Source: Stenotrophomonas sp.
Lineage (GTDB): Bacteria > Pseudomonadota > Gammaproteobacteria > Xanthomonadales > Xanthomonadaceae
Reading direction: 5' to 3'
Length of the DNA: 8,014 nt
Assembly: GCA_003248565.1 (NCBI GenBank)
Contig: QFOV01000157.1
Span: forward strand, 1-8,014
Position 1 is the stretch's first letter. Each line of letters starts with the position of its first letter. The position numbers and the translations under genes are program-made. The notes under the pieces are model-generated. The model saw only the letters and a program-made list of their open reading frames with translations. It was not told the DNA's origin and did not search any database. Of this stretch, positions 5,483 through 8,014 are shown in pieces.

Positions 5483-7093
5483 CTAGTACACGTCGCGGCG
5501 GTAGCGGCCGGCTATGCGCAATGCTTGATGCGCATCTTCGCCAATCGTGTCGATGATGACCTTGTCGACCGCCGGGGCCATGCCTTGCAGACTGCCGCAG
5601 ACCAGGATGGTGGCGCCGGCATCCAGCCATTGCCGTAGCAGCTCGCCATGCGCGGCCAGTGCGTCCTGCACGTAATGGAACTGGCCATCATCGCGGCTGA
5701 AGACGCTGTCCAAGCGCTCGATTTCGCCCTCGCGCTGCCATTGCTGCAGCTCTTCACCGAAATGGAAATCGTGGGCTGCGTTGCGTTCGCCGAACAGCAG
5801 CCAGTTGCGTCGCGCGCCGGCATCGATGCGTGCACGCAGATGTGCTCGCAGGCCGGCGATGCCGGTGCCGTTGCCGATCAGGATCAGTGGTGCGTCATTG
5901 CCCGGCGGATGGAAGTTGCTGTTGCTGCGCAGGCGCAGATCAATGCTGTCGCCGATCTGCGTGTAGTCACACAACCAACCGCTGGCCAGGCCGGGTGTTC
6001 CGTCCGGGCGCAGTTGCCGGCGTAGCATCAGTTGCAGGCTGCCTTCGCCTGGCATCGAGGCAATCGAGTATTCGCGGTGCGGCAGTGGCTTGAGGCTGGC
6101 AGCAAGGGCATTGGCGTCGCGGCTATCGGCGCTGTCGGGCAGATAGGAGTGGGCCAGGACGTCCCCCAGCGTGCGGCCGTCAGCCAGCACGGTGGCAGCA
6201 TCGAAACGGTTTGCCTGTAGCCACTGCAGCACCGCATCGGCGGACTGACGTGGGCCGATCTCGGCAATATCACCGGCCTGCCAGGTCGGCAGCTTTCCAT
6301 CCGCGGGCTGCAGCTGCAGGTGGAAGACCTTGCCGCCGATGCTGCCTGGATTGAGGACTTCGCGCCCGCGCAGCAGCCACGATTGATAGGCCGGTGCACT
6401 CCAGTCTGTTGCGTTGGCGGCTTCGCCACCCAGCTGGCCCAGCAGCTGCTGCCAATGGCGCAGCGCGTCGGCATCGGCGTTGTCCACTTCCACCGTATCG
6501 AACAGTGGCTGTGCGCCATGCGTGCGCAGCCACTCATCGAGCTGATGGCCGAATGCGCAGTAGTGCTCGTAGGTCTTGTCGCCCAAGGCCAGTACTGCGT
6601 ACCGCAGCTGTGGCAGTTTCAGTGGCTGCGGCATCACCCGGCTGAGGAAGGCGAGTGCATGGTCGGGCGGATCGCCTTCGCCGGTGGTGGCGGCGATGAA
6701 CAAGGCCTGGTGGCTGTTGCCAAGCAGGGCAGCATCGACCTGGTCGATGGCGCGCAGTCGGATCTTGTGACCGGCAGCGCGAAGATGCGCGGCGGTGCGC
6801 TGTGCCAGTTGTTGGGCAAAGCCAGTCTGGCTGGACCAGGCGACCAGGATCGGTGGCTCCTTGCTGTCACCGCCATCGTCATCGCGTTGGCGGGTACACC
6901 ACCACAGCGCGAAGCAGGCCACCGCATAGATCGCCAACGCTGCCACCGCCATCCACCACTGTGGTGCCAATGGCGCCGCCGGCCACCAGCGTTCGCCCAG
7001 ATGCAGGCGCAACAGCAACAGCGCGATCAGCAGCAGGCCCAGGCCGACGGCGAGATTGCCGAGCAGTGCACGCGTGGAACGATTGGGATTCAT
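5483..7093 (-). CDS. Membrane-anchored NADPH flavoreductase (flavodoxin + FAD + NADPH domains; sulfite-reductase-alpha-like)
   Basis: This is a 536-residue diflavin reductase of the CysJ/cytochrome-P450-reductase type. It should pass electrons from NADPH through FAD and FMN to an acceptor. Two N-terminal membrane helices (about 9-30 and 46-66) are followed by a linker. A flavodoxin domain spans about 81-225 (SSQTG 87-91, TTGEGDPPD 136-144, LALGDKTYEHYCAFG 168-182). The FAD domain has REYSIAS (340-346) and GLASGWLCDY (368-377). The NADPH domain has LIGNGTGIAGLRAHL (405-419), FGERN (434-438), FSRDD (465-469), CGS (499-501) and a terminal RRDVY with an aromatic last residue. The catalytic domains should face the cytoplasm. 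Its ATG overlaps the apbE stop (7090-7093) with no ribosome site of its own, so translation is coupled. True CysJ lacks membrane helices and sits with cysI, so this is more likely a reductase for iron-siderophore or flavinylated redox partners; that role is inferred. Confidence 0.88.
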   Translation of the reverse strand: MNPNRSTRALLGNLAVGLGLLLIALLLLRLHLGERWWPAAPLAPQWWMAVAALAIYAVACFALWWCTRQRDDDGGDSKEPPILVAWSSQTGFAQQLAQRTAAHLRAAGHKIRLRAIDQVDAALLGNSHQALFIAATTGEGDPPDHALAFLSRVMPQPLKLPQLRYAVLALGDKTYEHYCAFGHQLDEWLRTHGAQPLFDTVEVDNADADALRHWQQLLGQLGGEAANATDWSAPAYQSWLLRGREVLNPGSIGGKVFHLQLQPADGKLPTWQAGDIAEIGPRQSADAVLQWLQANRFDAATVLADGRTLGDVLAHSYLPDSADSRDANALAASLKPLPHREYSIASMPGEGSLQLMLRRQLRPDGTPGLASGWLCDYTQIGDSIDLRLRSNSNFHPPGNDAPLILIGNGTGIAGLRAHLRARIDAGARRNWLLFGERNAAHDFHFGEELQQWQREGEIERLDSVFSRDDGQFHYVQDALAAHGELLRQWLDAGATILVCGSLQGMAPAVDKVIIDTIGEDAHQALRIAGRYRRDVY

Positions 7094-7995
7094 TGCGTGC
7101 TGGCGTCCAGATAACGCTGGAAGGCGGGGCTCATGGTTTCGATCAGACCGTTGCTGCTGCGGGTGATGAAGCGTGCAGCCAAGTCGTGGTCATTGGCAAA
7201 GGCCAGGCCTTCTTCGGCGCCCATCACGGTGAGCGCGGTGGCCCAGGCATCGGCACGCATTGCATCGCGGGAGATGACCGTGACGGCTGCAGCAGCGCGG
7301 TTGACCGGGGCGTGGCTGCGTGGGTCCAGGGTGTGGCTATAGAACACGCCATCGCGTTCGAACTGGTGCCAGCGGTCGCCGGAGGTGGCAACCGCCAGAT
7401 CATCGAGCGCCAGCACGCGTGGCGGATACTCGGCGCCGGCGTCTTCTTCCGGTGCTTCGACCAGTGCTGCAGTGATTCCGATACGACGCAGCCAGCGGCT
7501 GACCAGATCCACGCCGTAGCCCTTGGCGATGGCCGACAGGTCCAGTTGCAGTCCGCCGGGTTGCAAGGCGCTCTGTGTCTGCGGATCGAACTGCAGTTTG
7601 TTCCAGCCGCAGCCTGCTGCAACCTCGGCCAGGCGCGCCGGATCAGGCACCGCCTGTGCGCCGGCATCGGCACCAAAGCCCCACAGCGCGACCAAGGGAC
7701 CGATAGTGGGATCGAAGGCGCCAGCGCTGCGTTCGGCGATGTCGTGCGCGGTACTGAGCACGGTCCAGAAATCATCGGGCAGTGCATGCCAGCTGTCGGC
7801 GGCGGCACGGTTGTAGCGGCTGATGTCCGAATCCGATTCCCAGGTGCTCATCTGCGCGACCACGCGGTCAAGCTCGGCCTGGATGCCGGCATGCAGCGGA
7901 TGCAGGTCACGGCTGCGTGCAGCCACCAGCTTGACGCTCCAGCTGGTGCCCATGGTGTGGCCGCCAAGGGCGGCGATGTCGGAGTTGGAGGACAT
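7090..7995 (-). CDS. apbE: FAD:protein FMN transferase (ApbE family), apparently missing a conserved central segment
   Basis: ApbE enzymes transfer FMN from FAD to a Ser/Thr of a target protein, with Mg2+. The 301-residue product shows the family order: GGHTMGTSWSV (11-21), MSTWESDSDISRYN (49-62), FDPTIGPLV (94-102), LDLSAIAKGYGVD (151-163), ATSGD (203-207), HTLDPRSHAPV (221-231) and DAWATAL (249-255, with probable metal ligands D249 and T253). After ITAALVE (174-180) the usual GG(D/E)(I/L)R..G and the following tryptophan strand, some 20-25 residues, are absent; the chain goes straight to APEEDAGAEYPP. No signal peptide is seen, so it is probably cytoplasmic. The frame stays open past the ATG at 7995 to the window edge and no ribosome site is visible, so the start could lie further upstream. 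It overlaps the flavoreductase; the protein it modifies is not in the window. Confidence 0.87.
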   Translation of the reverse strand: MSSNSDIAALGGHTMGTSWSVKLVAARSRDLHPLHAGIQAELDRVVAQMSTWESDSDISRYNRAAADSWHALPDDFWTVLSTAHDIAERSAGAFDPTIGPLVALWGFGADAGAQAVPDPARLAEVAAGCGWNKLQFDPQTQSALQPGGLQLDLSAIAKGYGVDLVSRWLRRIGITAALVEAPEEDAGAEYPPRVLALDDLAVATSGDRWHQFERDGVFYSHTLDPRSHAPVNRAAAAVTVISRDAMRADAWATALTVMGAEEGLAFANDHDLAARFITRSSNGLIETMSPAFQRYLDASTQ

Positions 7996-8014
7996 CGGTA
8001 TCGGAAACTGTCTG

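Noticed and set aside
5483..7093. Assignment as the assimilatory sulfite reductase flavoprotein CysJ.
   Set aside because: The domain order matches, but two N-terminal membrane helices, the apbE partner and the absence of cysI argue for a different electron-transfer role.
6320..7114. A 264-residue plus-strand frame opposite the flavoreductase.
   Set aside because: It is antisense to conserved flavodoxin motifs, Gln-rich with no family features; a mirror frame.
1..8014. A search by eye for defence, toxin-antitoxin, phage or secretion genes.
   Set aside because: Every clear gene belongs to a recognised metabolic, transport or regulatory family; nothing supports such a system here.

Overview
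The window looks like a chromosomal stretch from a high-GC gammaproteobacterium of the Xanthomonadaceae/Lysobacteraceae, most likely Stenotrophomonas or a close relative. The reasons are strong G/C bias at third codon positions, the gene families present, and three copies of a REP-type hairpin built on GAGCGGCGTAAGCCGC. One copy begins with the GTAG tetranucleotide typical of the S. maltophilia REP family. Genus placement is inference. I see no tRNA, rRNA, CRISPR array, insertion sequence or phage gene.

Layout, left to right. (1) Positions 1-933, plus strand: the end of a probable metallo-beta-lactamase-fold persulfide dioxygenase-like protein, then two small YeeE/YedE-type membrane proteins. 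All three are joined by ATGA stop/start overlaps, giving a compact sulfur-handling operon. (2) 934-1073: inverted repeats and a REP element between convergent units. (3) 1074-2645, minus strand: 3-hydroxybutyrate dehydrogenase (bdhA) followed 27 bases later by a LuxR/NarL-type response regulator. (4) 2646-2760: a short divergent promoter with striking dyad symmetry. (5) 2761-4593, plus strand: a lipoprotein 3-hydroxybutyrate-oligomer hydrolase. (6) 4594-4792: tandem G-rich hairpin repeats ending in a REP. (7) 4793-5395, plus strand: a solitary hutD-family gene whose last four codons and stop codon lie inside another REP. (8) 5396-5482: the rest of that inverted repeat copy. (9) 5483-7995, minus strand: apbE (FAD:protein FMN transferase) overlapping a two-helix membrane-anchored flavodoxin/FAD/NADPH reductase.

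How the genes fit together. Units 3-5 form a hydroxybutyrate-use module: an exported lipoprotein cuts 3-hydroxybutyrate oligomers, BdhA oxidises the monomer to acetoacetate, and the co-transcribed regulator probably acts on the shared divergent promoter. Two inverted CTGCTAGG boxes and a central GTACTTAAGTAC palindrome there share exactly the same symmetry axis. Unit 9 is a flavin-based electron-transfer pair of the kind found next to PepSY/DUF2271 or siderophore-uptake genes; its partner genes would lie beyond the right edge.

The points most worth a second look are the symmetric divergent promoter, the hutD gene bracketed by 101-bp inverted repeats (with compensatory changes in their hairpins and a REP-derived stop codon), and an ApbE that appears to lack the usual conserved GG(D/E)-containing segment. 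I found no convincing novel multi-gene system; most of the window is recognisable metabolism.
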